DNA from: Candolleomyces eurysporus
Lineage: Eukaryota; Basidiomycota; Agaricomycetes; Agaricales; Psathyrellaceae
Assembly: GCA_027579435.1 (NCBI GenBank)
Contig: JANBPK010000739.1
Location: 1-64,000 of the forward strand
Reading direction: 5' to 3'
DNA: 64,000 nucleotides
Below, one piece after another: positions 25,101 through 35,945 of this stretch (positions within the stretch are counted from its first letter, which is position 1; each line of letters starts with the position of its first letter). The notes below the pieces were generated by a model that did no database searches, had not been told where the DNA came from, and saw only the letters and a list, made by a program, of their open reading frames with translations. A program made the position numbers and the translations under genes.

Positions 25101-26520
25101 CGGGGGCGAGGAACGCTTCCAACTGCCGCTTCAAGGCGCAGGCTAGGCCAATGCTGAGCTTCAGGTCCTCAATCATTTGCTCGATAATTATGGTATCTGG
25201 CTCCTTTAGCTTTTGGATGTAATCCAACCGCAGTCGAAGTCCTGCTTGGGCGAGTTTGGTAGGGAAGGAGATGAGAGGCATGAGGTAGCTTTCGAAGGTT
25301 GGAAGGTTGATTTCCTCAAAGTGGGACGCGAGATTGACTTGGGCATCTCGAACGGTACCCAGGAATGCATGCACGGTGACCAGGAAACCCTTTTCGAAAG
25401 TTCGCATCATTGACTCCTCTTTGAGGAGCCTTTCGACGAACGAGGTTCCATCTGCGAACTCTGCAATCGAGTCACTAGGATTCCGGGAAGGGGCAATGGG
25501 GACTTCATGGCTGGTATTGGGTTGGGTCACGTCCAGGGTGTCACTTCCGGTCCAGCGACGCAGTAGGTCGAAGTGGTGTTGGAGGGTTACAAGCACAGTG
25601 GACCAAGTGTTAAGGGTGTCGCATCTCGCTTGAAAAATGCCTTCGGCAGCAACTGGCTTGTCATTGTAAAAGGCTTTGAGATTCGGATATAGAGATTGAG
25701 CGACCTCAAGACGGTGCAATACTCCATTGACTTGATCCAACGCGGACCGAGCTGCATGCTTGGAGTTGTCTGCTTCATCCCGGGCGACACGGAAATTCAT
25801 TATTTCCTCAATGACCGCATCGACAATTCGTATGCGCTTTTCCTCCAGCTTCCGTTTCTCCTCTTCGACCGTCCGTCCGTGGAACCTCGCCCGGATACCC
25901 ATCCAGATGTTGATGTGAAGATTGTTATGTTCATCGCCTTGGGAGTCCAAAGCCACGGCTATACGGGTCTTTTCCGATTTGAGGACTTCTCCCGACAATA
26001 CAGAAGACAACAGTGTTTGCCATTCGATGCGTTCTCGGTCCTGGTCCGTGACAGGTTGGACTTCGTTCACATCGGAAGTAGGTGGTAGGATGCCCCAGTC
26101 AGTGCCGAGTGCGAAAGACTGGAGGTCTTCCTCCTCGCTTGCATCGCCTCCATCCGCAAAGTGCTCCACCCCATGCTGAATGTAGTGTATGTCTGGGTCA
26201 TTTCGTGGGTCGGAATAGTCATCGCCCTGAAGTCGAACATCCTTCGATCTGTAGCGCCGAACAAACTGTGAATAGAGATCGGGATATTTGCCTGAGGGTC
26301 CAGGTGGGGGCAACTGAGGCGGGTGATAACCTGTGATACGAGACTTTCCCGAGGGGCGTGCTTTGTTGGAGGTATTTGTGGAAATGGGAGGGGGAGGAGA
26401 GGGATATCTGTGCGTTTCGTTCATGTGGTCCTGCCACGGGGAGCCAATATCGTCGTCATCTTCATCCTTGCTGGAATCGTGCTCTGGGTGAGAATAGAGA
26501 GTTGGGTGGTGCCTCCTCAT
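22111..26520 (-). CDS. SSK2: MAP kinase kinase kinase of the HOG pathway (Ssk2/Ssk22/Wis4 type)
   Basis: Serine/threonine kinase that relays osmotic and other stress from the two-component response regulator to the Pbs2 MAPKK and Hog1. Exons on the minus strand, 26520-24587, 24534-22889, 22829-22520 and 22459-22111, sum to 4,239 nt, or 1,412 residues, in frame. The N-terminal 120 residues are low-complexity (Pro/Ser and Asp/Glu rich). A long helical regulatory region follows, including the family segment ARALTQRFTNSAEYSID across an intron. The C-terminal kinase has the G-loop IGAGAFGSVY, catalytic Lys in MAVKEIKF, HRDIKPDNILL, DFGAAK, TGTPMYMSPE and DIWSLGCVVLE. All catalytic residues are present. 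It is divergent from RBG1 with only 168 bp between the start codons, so the two probably share a promoter. Confidence 0.95.
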
Positions 26521-26688
26521 TGTGTAGACGAGCAGTGAAGAGCATGCCTCGAGTCAAAGGCCGGCTCAAAGCTGTTGTGACGTCGTTTTCACACACAAAT
26601 GGAATGATGGCGATGATGACGCCTGGGCCTGCCTATCGCGCTGCCGTGAACTTTGCTCTCACCATCATCATCGCGTTTATCAACCACC

Positions 26689-28691
26689 ATGGGCATCCTA
26701 GAGAAGGTTTGCATTTCACTTAATGTTGATGAGCATGCCATGATACCTGTCTTCTGTTAGATCAAGCAAATCGAGGGTTAGCCAACCAACCTTTTCATTT
26801 CGTCATGGTTATCCTGATATTGGTTTGCAGAGGAGATGGCCAGAAGCAAGTTGGCTCTGTCAGAATGTATTGAAAGAGTACTGAATGATACCGGAAATAG
26901 CCCAGAAGAACAAGGTGACAGTCCTCATGGCACGGGCACGTATCACATTTTCTGAGATGAACGGAAGTAGGCCACGGAGTATCATCTCGGTTTGCTCAAA
27001 GCGAAACTTGCCCGGTATCGGGCTCAGCTTCTGGAGCCCACAGGCAAGTCCAGCGGTGGAGGAACAGGGTTTGACGTACAAAAGTCTGGAGATGCTCGTG
27101 TTGCCTTGATAGGGTTCCCTTCAGTCGGCAAGGTGCAGTGTATCGCTGAACCGGATGCGCCAGTGCTGATTGTCCTTTCTCAGTCCACCCTTTTGAGCAA
27201 AACCACCCATACCGCCTCAGAAGCTGCTGCGTATGAATTCACGACCTTGACCGTGAGGCCGATCTCATATATTTTAGAAGCTGCATACCCATGAGATTCC
27301 GTCGACTTAGGCAATTCCAGGTGTTATCGAGCACAAGGGTGCTCGGATCCAGTTGTTAGATCTGCCTGGTATCGTAGAAGGAGCCAGTCAAGGGCGTGGC
27401 CGCGGTCGCCAGGTGGTCTCAAGTGAGTACGCAGTGCATTTTGACCTTCCCCGTCTTCAAATACGGGCTCCTTCTCCCAGCTGCCAAAACCGCAGACCTT
27501 ATCGTCATAATGCTTGACGCAACAAAATCGGAGGAACAAAAGCGGCTGCTTGAGATAGAGCTGGATGCTGTCGGCATAAGATTAAACAAGGCCAAACCTG
27601 ATGTAGTCTTCAAGCGGAAAACCACTGGTGGAGTATGGTCCCTCTTCTCCTTCCTAGTTGACGATACGTGCTGACATCGTGCCGTTAGATTACCTTGAAT
27701 ACCACGGTGAAATTGACGAAGACGGATGAGAAAACCATCAGAACTATCCTTGCAGGATGTAAGAATCATCATTATGAATTTCTTGATTCGGCTAACCCTG
27801 GCCTAGATAAAATCCACAACTGCGATGTCATGGTTCGGGAAGATGTAAGTGTCATTCATCATAGGGGCTCGATCTGAACGTTAACTCTCATTCTCAAGAT
27901 CACCACCGATGAATTTATAGACGTCCTAATCGGTAGCAGTAATCGCGTCTTGTGTTTTGAAGGCATGCTGACATGTCCGCAGGTACTAGGAAATACATGC
28001 CATGCCTATGTATGTCATCAGCATTCAGTCATTTTCCGGTAGTGGCTTACCGATCGCAGATGTGTACAACAAGGTGGACGCCATCAGCCTGGAGCAAGTG
28101 GACAAACTCGCCAGACAGCAAAACACAGTGGTTATCAGCTGTGAGATGGACTTGAAGTGAGTGGGCCCATGAACTCTCGTCGCAATATTTAACTGATGAA
28201 ACGTAGTTTAGACTACCTCATTGAGCGCATGTGGGACGAGCTACGATTGGTAAAGGTCTATACCAAGAAACGTGGGGCTCATCCCGACCTATCGGATCCT
28301 ATCTGTCTCCGCAAGGGGGCGACCATCGAGGTAGATGATCTTGCCAATTTCCAATTAGCTTGACTGAAACAGCTCAGGACGTGTGTAACGGCGTTCACCG
28401 ATCGCTCGCTCCAAATTTCCGATACGCTCTTGTTTGGTGAGTTTGATGCACCTATCGCGTTGCTTCCTCGAACTGACCCGTTGTTCCATAGGGTATGCCT
28501 TTTGTGCTTATAACTCACAATTGCGTGACTTACTCCATCCAGGGAAAATCTAGCAAATTTTCTCCCTATGCACAGAAGGTTAGCTTATCGCATCAAGTTC
28601 AAGACGAAGATGTTGTATCCAGTGAGTTCTGTATAGCGTAATGAGAAGCTGTTCGCTGACGGCAATGCTGCGATTAGTTTTCACGAAGTAG
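26689..28691 (+). CDS. RBG1: Developmentally regulated GTP-binding protein, DRG1/Rbg1
   Basis: Translation-associated GTPase of the Obg/DRG group. With its DFRP partner (Tma46 in yeast) it binds ribosomes and helps resolve stalled elongation. Exons: 26689-26706, 26761-26776, 26831-26845, 26901-26914, 26971-27132, 27184-27252, 27311-27422, 27481-27632, 27689-27758, 27807-27844, 27899-27932, 27983-28009, 28060-28156, 28207-28330, 28378-28436, 28492 (a single nucleotide), 28543-28621 and 28678-28691. They sum to 1,101 nt, or 366 residues, within a few residues of yeast and human orthologues. Motifs: G1 GFPSVGKST, G3 DLPG, G4 NKVD, helix-turn-helix and S5D2L-type segments, and a C-terminal TGS domain ending EDVVSIFTK. 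Intron 26846-26900 is GC-AG. The gene looks fragmented at first sight, but the splice model is intact. Confidence 0.93.
28492..28492 (+). other. Putative one-nucleotide exon of RBG1
   Basis: A single G lies between an intron ending CCATAG (28437-28491, 55 nt, donor GTGAGT) and an intron starting GTATGC (28493-28542, 50 nt, acceptor CATCCAG). The upstream exon ends TG and the downstream exon starts GGA, so the extra G completes a Trp codon and gives VWGKSSKF, the conserved start of the last TGS strand. Removing both introns as one unit would lose the frame. Confidence 0.75.
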
Positions 28692-29169
28692 AGTATGGGC
28701 GATTGATAGGAGAAATTCGAGTGCAGTAAAATGTAATATGCTACTTTGCCAACTCTTGCACAGTTATCTGTCGTCATAGTTCTGCAAGGATTCCGAGATG
28801 GGTGTATATCCGAAAACCTACCGGGTCGGGATCCGTGGTGATGCGATTTTTACTACGAATTGATGGATGTCGCAACCATCCCCTCTTGGACCCAGTGGGC
28901 TCACTGGCGTGCGCTGTTCGCCGCGAATGGCTTTGCTGTGAGACCGCGTTGAGTCACTATACATATGTAGTATAGCCATCTATTACCCACCTTAGCCTTC
29001 TCTACAACCCCGTGCCCATCAATTTAAATTTCACTGATCGTGTGGTGTGGATGTTCCTGACTAATAATTTGCCTTCCTCCACCTCAGCCCCCAGTGCAAT
29101 TGCACAGGTATCCGTATAAAAGGCTGGTGTGCTCTGCGCGCGGAATCTATTGCACCCCACCTCCCTGCC
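28692..29169. other. Intergenic region upstream of MBL-fold hydrolase
   Basis: Contains the RBG1 3' end and the promoter of the next gene, with a TATA box at 29115-29122. No further gene is supported. Confidence 0.55.
29115..29122 (+). promoter_or_regulatory. TATA box of the MBL-fold hydrolase gene
   Basis: TATAAAAG lies 48 bp before the start codon at 29170, so the transcript leader would be very short. The motif is exact. The spacing is plausible for a short-leader fungal gene. Confidence 0.5.
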
Positions 29170-30667
29170 ATGACCATCGCGATCCCTCCCATCTCGTTCC
29201 CAACGTCAGCCTCCGATGTTGAACTCATCTTTCTCGGAACGGGCACATCGAGCAGCCTTCCGCACATCGAGTGCCTAACAGAACCGGCCGACAGTACCAA
29301 TACTCCATGTCGGACGTGCTTATCAACGCTGCAGCCGGAAGGGAAGAAAAATATTCGTCGAAACACCGGTGCCGTCCTGCGAGTTAAGGGGAAGGACGGA
29401 AGTCCTGTGTAAGCTTTTAGAGTTGCACTAACATTGAATGACCCGTGACCGTGATTTTCGTCAGAACTATCGTCATCGACGCCGGCAAGAACTTCCAAGC
29501 TTCAGCTCTAGAATGGTTTCCAAAGTATCAGCTACGCCGAATAGACGCGTTGCTCATAACGCATCCACATGCAGATGGTGCGAAAACTGTGATATTTTAT
29601 CATCTTCCCCCCTCACCTAAAATCGATAGCGATGAATGGGCTTGACGATCTACGAGGTGAGTTACAAGCTGTTCAAAGCCTCGATGAGCTGTCATTGACA
29701 GATGGAATGTAGCTTGGACCTTAAACAAAGCCATCCAATCCCACATAGACCTTTACGTCTCGGAACACACCTTCGTGGAGGTGCAGAGGGCGTTTCCTTA
29801 CCTTGTAGCGAAGGAATTCGCATCGGGTGGTGGTGATGTCGGTTAACACTTTGCCGGCCTCTTTTCCAATTTACTGACGCTTCAGCAGGTTCCTGAATTC
29901 AAGTGGCATATCATCAACGACCAGGAGCCTTTTGAAATTGGTGACACCGGAATACAAATACTGCCGTTTGCAGGTATGTGTAAATTACAGTACAGAGGGA
30001 TACAGGTCGTAACGTATGGGCAGTGCACCACGGCCGCTTCTTCTCCAGAGTGTCACCGCCAGGATACGTTGTAACACCAAACGCAACTCTACCACCGACA
30101 CCTCGTGCTTCAACAGTGGTGCTTCCGATTACAAGATCGAATAGTCTCTCAAAGGCAACCACCATCCTGAACGGTGACGCCGAGAAAACCGAGGAAAAGA
30201 TCTACCCATATCTTTCATTTGGATTCAAGATCGAGAATCGGTTTGTCTATATTTCCGACGTCTCAAACATCCCCGACCACGTCTGGCCGATTCTAGAGCC
30301 AAAGAAGAGGGAAGATGGAGGCGAAACCCGAATCCCCCTTCTCATTATGGATTGCTTACGACTACGCCCACACACATCCCATAATGGCCTGGAAGCGGCA
30401 ATAGCCATGACTCGACGAGTGAACGCTTCAAGAACCTACTTGACGGGATTCAGTCACGATGTTTCTCATGAAGAATATGTGAAGCTGACTGAAATCGTCG
30501 GAGGTGCGGAATACGATGCAGATTCACTGACTGAGAACGAGAAGGCAGGGCTGAAGCTCCTTGGAAGTGGGCCGCACCAGTGGGTGCGCCCTGCTCACGA
30601 TGGACTCCGAATTTTCGTCAAACCCAGCGAGGAAGGCGAAGTGACTGTTACGGACGAGACCTATTAA
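29170..30667 (+). CDS. Metallo-beta-lactamase-fold hydrolase (PhnP/RNase Z-like, fungal group)
   Basis: Predicted metal-dependent hydrolase of the group annotated in fission yeast as putative hydrolase C777.06c. The substrate is unknown. Exons 29170-29408, 29465-29577, 29630-29656, 29713-29837, 29889-29973 and 30024-30667 sum to 1,233 nt, or 410 residues. Features in order: ELIFLGTGTSSSLP, TPCRTC (possible zinc pair), VIDAGKNF, the metal motif THPHADAMNGLDDLR, AVHHGR, YISDVSNIP and DCLR. The canonical HxHxDH motif reads HPHADA, lacking the last His, which appears to be typical of this eukaryotic group. The 27-nt third exon is required to complete the motif. The donor of intron 29838-29888 is best placed at GTCGGT. 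Confidence 0.85.
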
Positions 30668-30884
30668 TAGAGTCGGCATGTAATTTATAGATATAGAATA
30701 TGATTCCCACGGGCTGCGTCGCGTTCACAGGCCGTGCACTTGCCTAACGTACTCCAGTCCTTTGCTCCACCACCACAACCGCCGCTCGTTTCTACCCACC
30801 CTGAGTCTCTAGCACACCGTCAGGCGGTTATCGGCCGCTAGTGCCAGCCGTGCATGAGAAAACAGCGCCGTAGCGTCCACCACG

Positions 30885-31721
30885 ATGAAGTTCTTTTCTC
30901 AGTCCTTCCTATATGAGTGAGTGTCTTGTCACAGAGGCTCAGCAAAGATCCACGGTGTTGACCACCAATTTAGTGACAACTGGCCCATTGTTTCTCTCGC
31001 GTATTTTCTGCGCTATCCGAACCCCTATGCTTCGCATGTCCTTTCCTGCGACGTCATCTCGCGCGAGCATACGCCATCTGGCACACTCTTGACTACCCGG
31101 CTCATTCTCAAGCGCGGCAACGTCCCGAGGTGGTTCCCGAAGCAATTCGTCTCTCGAGCAGAGTCGTGGCTTGTTGAAGAGAGCGAAGTTGATCCCTTTG
31201 GGAAGGTGGTCAAGTGCCGGACCAGGAATCTCGACAACCTCAAGATCATGCGTGTCGAAGAACTAGTCGAGTTCAGACAAACGGAGGCAAAGTAAGCTTT
31301 CTCAATCTCTTGTCCCGATTACGGCTGTCTTATGACCCTGTCTCTACAGCAAAACCCTTCAGCATACTGAAGTGCGGATTGTCTCTGGTTTTGGGTGGGG
31401 GTTGACGAAACGGATTGAAAACTATGGTATCAACAAGTTCAAGGCGAATGTTCAACGCGTGAGTAATGCCTGAATGCTGTTTGGGTGGCCACTGACCAGT
31501 CTCTGTAGTCTCGCGAAGGTGTCCACCTCATTCTCGAACTTCTACGTCAGTCTCGGCTTCAGCCGATGGGCCTCGGCGGCACTCCCATCCCTCATCTTCT
31601 TCCTGCTGCGCATGTCAACTCTCCAAGTGTTCCTCATGAAAGACGCGACGAAGCATCAGACCCACCCAAGGGCGCCTGGTCGAGATTTCGAAGCTGGTTT
31701 TCTCCGTCTTCTTCCCGTTAA
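30885..31721 (+). CDS. PRELI/MSF1 domain protein, UPS1/PRELID1 type
   Basis: Mitochondrial intermembrane-space lipid transfer protein. The yeast Ups1-Mdm35 complex carries phosphatidic acid to the inner membrane for cardiolipin synthesis. Exons 30885-30916, 30974-31291, 31350-31458 and 31509-31721 sum to 672 nt, or 223 residues. Motifs: MKFFSQSFLYDDNW, LRYPNPYASHVLSCDV, RLILKRGNVPRWFPKQF, and the C-terminal helix GWGLTKRIENYGINKFKANVQR, whose length and basic face fit UPS1/PRELID1. An extra tail of about 45 residues ends in a Trp/Arg/Ser-rich segment (WSRFRSWFSPSSS). The RYPNP motif and the PRW motif before the lipid-pocket loop are both present. It is a paralogue of the gene at 11195. Confidence 0.9.
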
Positions 31722-32080
31722 ATAGCAATAAAAGTAATATCACCCCTGACGTGGATGCGCGCCCGCCGTATTGGTCCTCTTGCCTTCCGAGTTGCTGGAG
31801 CTCCTCGTAATGTTAACACTCACACTCACACACGCTCACCTCCGTTAGTTTAGCTGCATCGACATCACTGTACTTGTAGTAATTTGCACATCACAGTACA
31901 TAGTTCTTGTATAGTTTTATCCTATTTGGTTCCCGCGCACTTTGAGCTTCGGTTTCGTCACTTGTTTACGACCACGAACTCGACCTTTCTAACGCCTGAA
32001 TGAATGCGTCTACGTGAAGCAACGGTGCTCCAGCATATCGGAGTGCGACGCTCCTGAACCTCAAATAATTCTACTACAAC
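31722..32080. other. Intergenic region upstream of RIC1
   Basis: Contains a short CA/CTCACA-rich stretch at 31816-31847 and no gene that I can support. Confidence 0.5.
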
Positions 32081-35000
32081 ATGTATTTCCCCACTTCGGC
32101 AGCACGACATTTGGCCACTATCCCTGCACTTCCAAACATCCCACCTGAGCATGTCGTGGCCCTTGTCCCAAGCCCCCGACGTTCTCTGTTTTGTCTCGTC
32201 ACAAGAAATAGCATTGCAGTATGGGTCGTAAGAGTGCGTTATAGCCCACAATATGTCTGAGAACGCGCTCAACCAGTTCCCAGCCTGCAGCATCCTTGGC
32301 GTTGCATTCTAGGACGCCAACATCAATATTAGAGCACGGAGAGAATCTAGATGCTTGGTGGTCCCCAGAGAGCGATAGGATCGTCATCAAGGTACGGTTT
32401 GACACTGCAAGTATTCGTGAAATGCTCACAAGCCATGTCATTGTCAGACGTCAGACTCCTTCCTCGTCCTGGTATCAATCGAATACAAGCCGGACGAGCC
32501 TGTTTGTGGGACTCCGGATGTATCATTGAATGCTCAAAGAAGCTTCCTGGCGGGACCAGGAGAGGGCCTTCCAATGAATGCCATTAGCTTGCACTTTGAG
32601 GGAGTCGTTCGCGTGGAGGGTGAACTTTTGAGGTGGGCCAGGTTGTCCTCGGTTGAAGAGAGTCTAATGTCGGTTCACATATAGCGTATCGCCGAGGAAA
32701 CAGCACCTCCTTTTCTCTACTAAGACCCCCNTCCACTGTGCAGAGAATGCCTTGGCCGACGGACGAAGAGGGTTTAGACTCGGAGAACCCAGCTCAACTG
32801 GGATACGATACCTGGTTAATAAATGAAGATAATTTTGGTTGGCTCGTCGAACAGGATGGTATGCTCCTCTCACTTGTAAAGGCTAGCATTGTCACTCAAC
32901 TGGGATCTAGTTACCGTCGTGGATATTGTCTATTCGCGTCCAATTGGTTCAGAAATCTGGATCACTTCCGACGGGAGGGTGTATCTGGTGCAGTTGCACG
33001 AAGATGGAGCTGACGCTCATGTGAGATACCCGTTTCTTGCCCGAACACGCATTCTAACAAACCAGCTTAGAATGAAGATCACGACAAGCCAATTTCGAGG
33101 ACTGAGCACGAGTCGATAGGAAGCATTGGATGGCACGGCTCTTGCATTCACAACTTTGAGACCCCAAAATGGTTCCAGAAGCAACGTTATGTCGATCCAA
33201 ATGAACCTACTGATAGTGAGGATCGTAAAATATGGGAAGAACCAAGGAGAGCGACAGCTGTCGCGGTAAATCACCGCTTTTCTGTATTTGCTATTGGGAC
33301 AACTAGGTAAGCCTGGAAGGACTNTCGTTAATTCTCTCCTTGACTCCCTTTTCTAGTGGCCAACTCGAATTCACCCCGTTCCCATCCCAAGGGAATGTCG
33401 TGCCTAAATCTCAGAAAGTATCCATCCCCAACGCCTATAATCGGCCGACTGGCGAAGTCCGTAGCTTGGACTGGAGTTCTGACGGCTATGTGTTAGCTGT
33501 CGGATGGTCAAATGGCTGGGGTGTGTTCAGCGTTGGTGGGCGGTGTCTCGCTTCCAGCTTTAATATGGAACATAATGTCGACATGTCCAAGTAAGTCANT
33601 GACAAGTGGATGTGGNCTAGTACTAAATCGCCCTCAGATTCCAAGATCCATTCATGTTTGGCNTTCATGACCTCGTAAGTACTANGCGTCCACCGGCCTC
33701 TCCCACAAGCTCAATTATCTATAGTTCTGGGGCCCTGGAAACTTCGACCTGTTCCTACTCTCACGCAAAGTGGTTAGAAGTGAGTCCCTACCCTATCGTC
33801 ATCGTGGGCTAAAGTTGAGTTGGTAAAGGCGACTCGCAGGTCTTTGTTGTTCCATTCGCGAAAAGCGCAACCACAGGCCAACTTAGTCCAGTGAGTTTTT
33901 TACTGCAACTCTCGTGCGCCTTATTAAANAGCCGCAGGATAATACGCGATATGCCTTCCTTCAAATGGACGATCGTGTTCTCGTATATCGTGGTGCAGAC
34001 CAGCCAGATATGAGTGTCATCAGCCCCGAAGCAGACGTTTGGCAGCATATAAAGGTGCAGTAGCCGGTTTTTAGACGGGGTGCAGCGGCTCATTGCAGTA
34101 CAGATACCACAAAGATATCTTGCGGCCAATTGGCCAATAAAATATTCCTCTTTAAGTTCTGACGGCAGATTGGTGGCCATCGCCGGAAGNCGCGGCCTCG
34201 TTCATTATAGCTCGACNTCTGGCAGATGGAAATCTTTTGGAGATGAGGNGCAGGAACAAGCATTCTCTGTCCGCGGAGGGATGCTTTGGTTCCATCATGT
34301 TCTCATTGTTNCGACCGAGTCGTCGAAATCTTACCAGGTGTGTAGTGTTATTCTTCTACCCCATCGCTGTACGAGACTGAAANTNTGTAGATACGCCTCT
34401 ANTCGCGAGACTTGGAGCTGACAGGCCAAAATGTTCTCCACCGAGAGATTCTGACGTCTCCAGTGGTNATCCTGTCGTTGGTGGACAACTCGCTACTGGT
34501 CTATACTCTTGACAATACGTTNTATCACTATTTAATCGTGCCAACCCCGGATTCCATCCGACTTCANCTGTGCGGCAGCATTACCTTCAATGGTATTATT
34601 GCGTCGCCCACNGCTGTCAGGATGTTAAGTTGGATGATTCCGACTTCCCAGAAACGTAGGTGNTTNNTACGTTAGTGCTGATATACTGCTAACATTCACC
34701 ACTAGATCTTGGGGACCCTGTCGACGATCTCTCGGTGGCAACCGTCTTGATGGTAGTGGGAGGGCAGCTTATTCTTCTGAGNCCTTGCAAGGTACGAGAA
34801 AACNCTTCTAACCGCTAGCCGTTGACTCAGCACCATTGTAGGCGGCAGATCAAGAGGTCAAATATGATTTACAAGTCTTCGCAGACCGCATTGAGTTCTG
34901 CTGGATTCATCTTCGTGGAATTGGCGCGTTGGAAAACTCACTCTGGGCTTATGATGCTCATGGAATGAGAATATGGNTGAACGCGCTTTCAATCGAAAAG

Positions 35001-35874
35001 ACAGCCTCTGAGGACGTCAATAATCTCGANGTCAAGGAAAGTGTCAATATCCCACTGGATTTCTATCCTCTTTGTAAGTAAATCCCCGTGTTCTGGCTGC
35101 TCTGACATTGACACATTTCTCTAAAGCTGTTTTGATGGACAAAGGCATCATNATTGGTGCTGAGCATGAGATCGCTACAAGAATGAATCTATCATTCGTA
35201 ATGTTCCGCCACACCACTAGCGTACGTTTTNCCACACCTCACTAAAGCTCATACTGACGTCTCTACCAACCAAAGTCCCATTTATTTTTGCAACACATCT
35301 TGCTGTACTACCTTGGCACTAAACAGGTCAANAATGCGGTNCAATTTGCGTCACACTACCGCAAACTTGTCTATTTTTCACATGCCTTGGAAGTGCTTCT
35401 GCATACNGTCGTGGAAGCAGAGGCGGGTCAGGANGAGNCAGACAACAAAGTCTTGCCCACTGTTGTCGATTTCCTGGACCACTTTGATGTATGCTTGGAT
35501 GTAGTTGTGGGATGTGCACGTAAAACCGAAGTGGANCGTTGGCGGCGCCTGTTTGATATTGTGGGGAANCCAAAGACGCTGTTCGAGGTACTTGCCTTGN
35601 AAAATCTTCTCGAAGCGCTTTTCTAACCAAGTTCTAGGAATGNCTGTCAGCTGGAAAGTTGAAGACTGCTGGGAGTTATCTTCTAGTACTNCANACTCTC
35701 GAGCAACTCGACTCNCATAGCACGGATGCCATACGCCTACTCAGGTGCGCTGTAGAAGAAAAGGAGTGGGATTTGTGCAAGGAGCTGCTCCGCTTTTTGC
35801 ACTCCATCGATGACACTGGAGGTGCTCTCCGTCACGCTGTCGCGGAACTACAATTAGAGGAGATGCCTGTCTAG
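32081..35874 (+). CDS. RIC1: RIC1, subunit of the Ric1-Rgp1 Ypt6/Rab6 guanine nucleotide exchange factor
   Basis: With Rgp1 it activates the Rab GTPase Ypt6 at the Golgi for retrograde endosome-to-Golgi transport. The start MYFPTSAARHLATIPA at 32081 matches the family's MYWPT-type opening. Early segments (SIAVWVVR, then ENLDAWWSPESDRIVIK) lie at the beginning of a WD40-like beta-propeller. Later blades include VRSLDWSSDGYVLAVGW and SSDGRLVAIAG. The C-terminal RIC1 domain is helical: LLYYLGTKQV, FSHALEVLLH, VVDFLDHFDV, then DAIRLLRCAVEEKEWDLCKELLRF near the end. At least 15 introns and many N bases after 33300 make the exact exon borders approximate, but conserved pieces appear in the right order on one strand. 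It converges on the PIF1 gene with only 71 bp between stop codons. Confidence 0.9.
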
Positions 35875-35945
35875 ACTACAAATGAAATATGTATTATGTG
35901 CTCGGTAGTCGTGNAGCGTCCAAGAAGGAACAAAAAGGTATGCAA

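Noticed and set aside
26881..28700. RBG1 as a pseudogene
   Set aside because: No long open frame exists and stops are frequent, but splicing with consensus introns gives a 366-residue protein with every GTPase motif, so it is not decayed.
29061..29498. Minus-strand 145-codon frame over the MBL hydrolase start
   Set aside because: It overlaps the TATA box and the first exon of a well-supported gene, and carries no domain.
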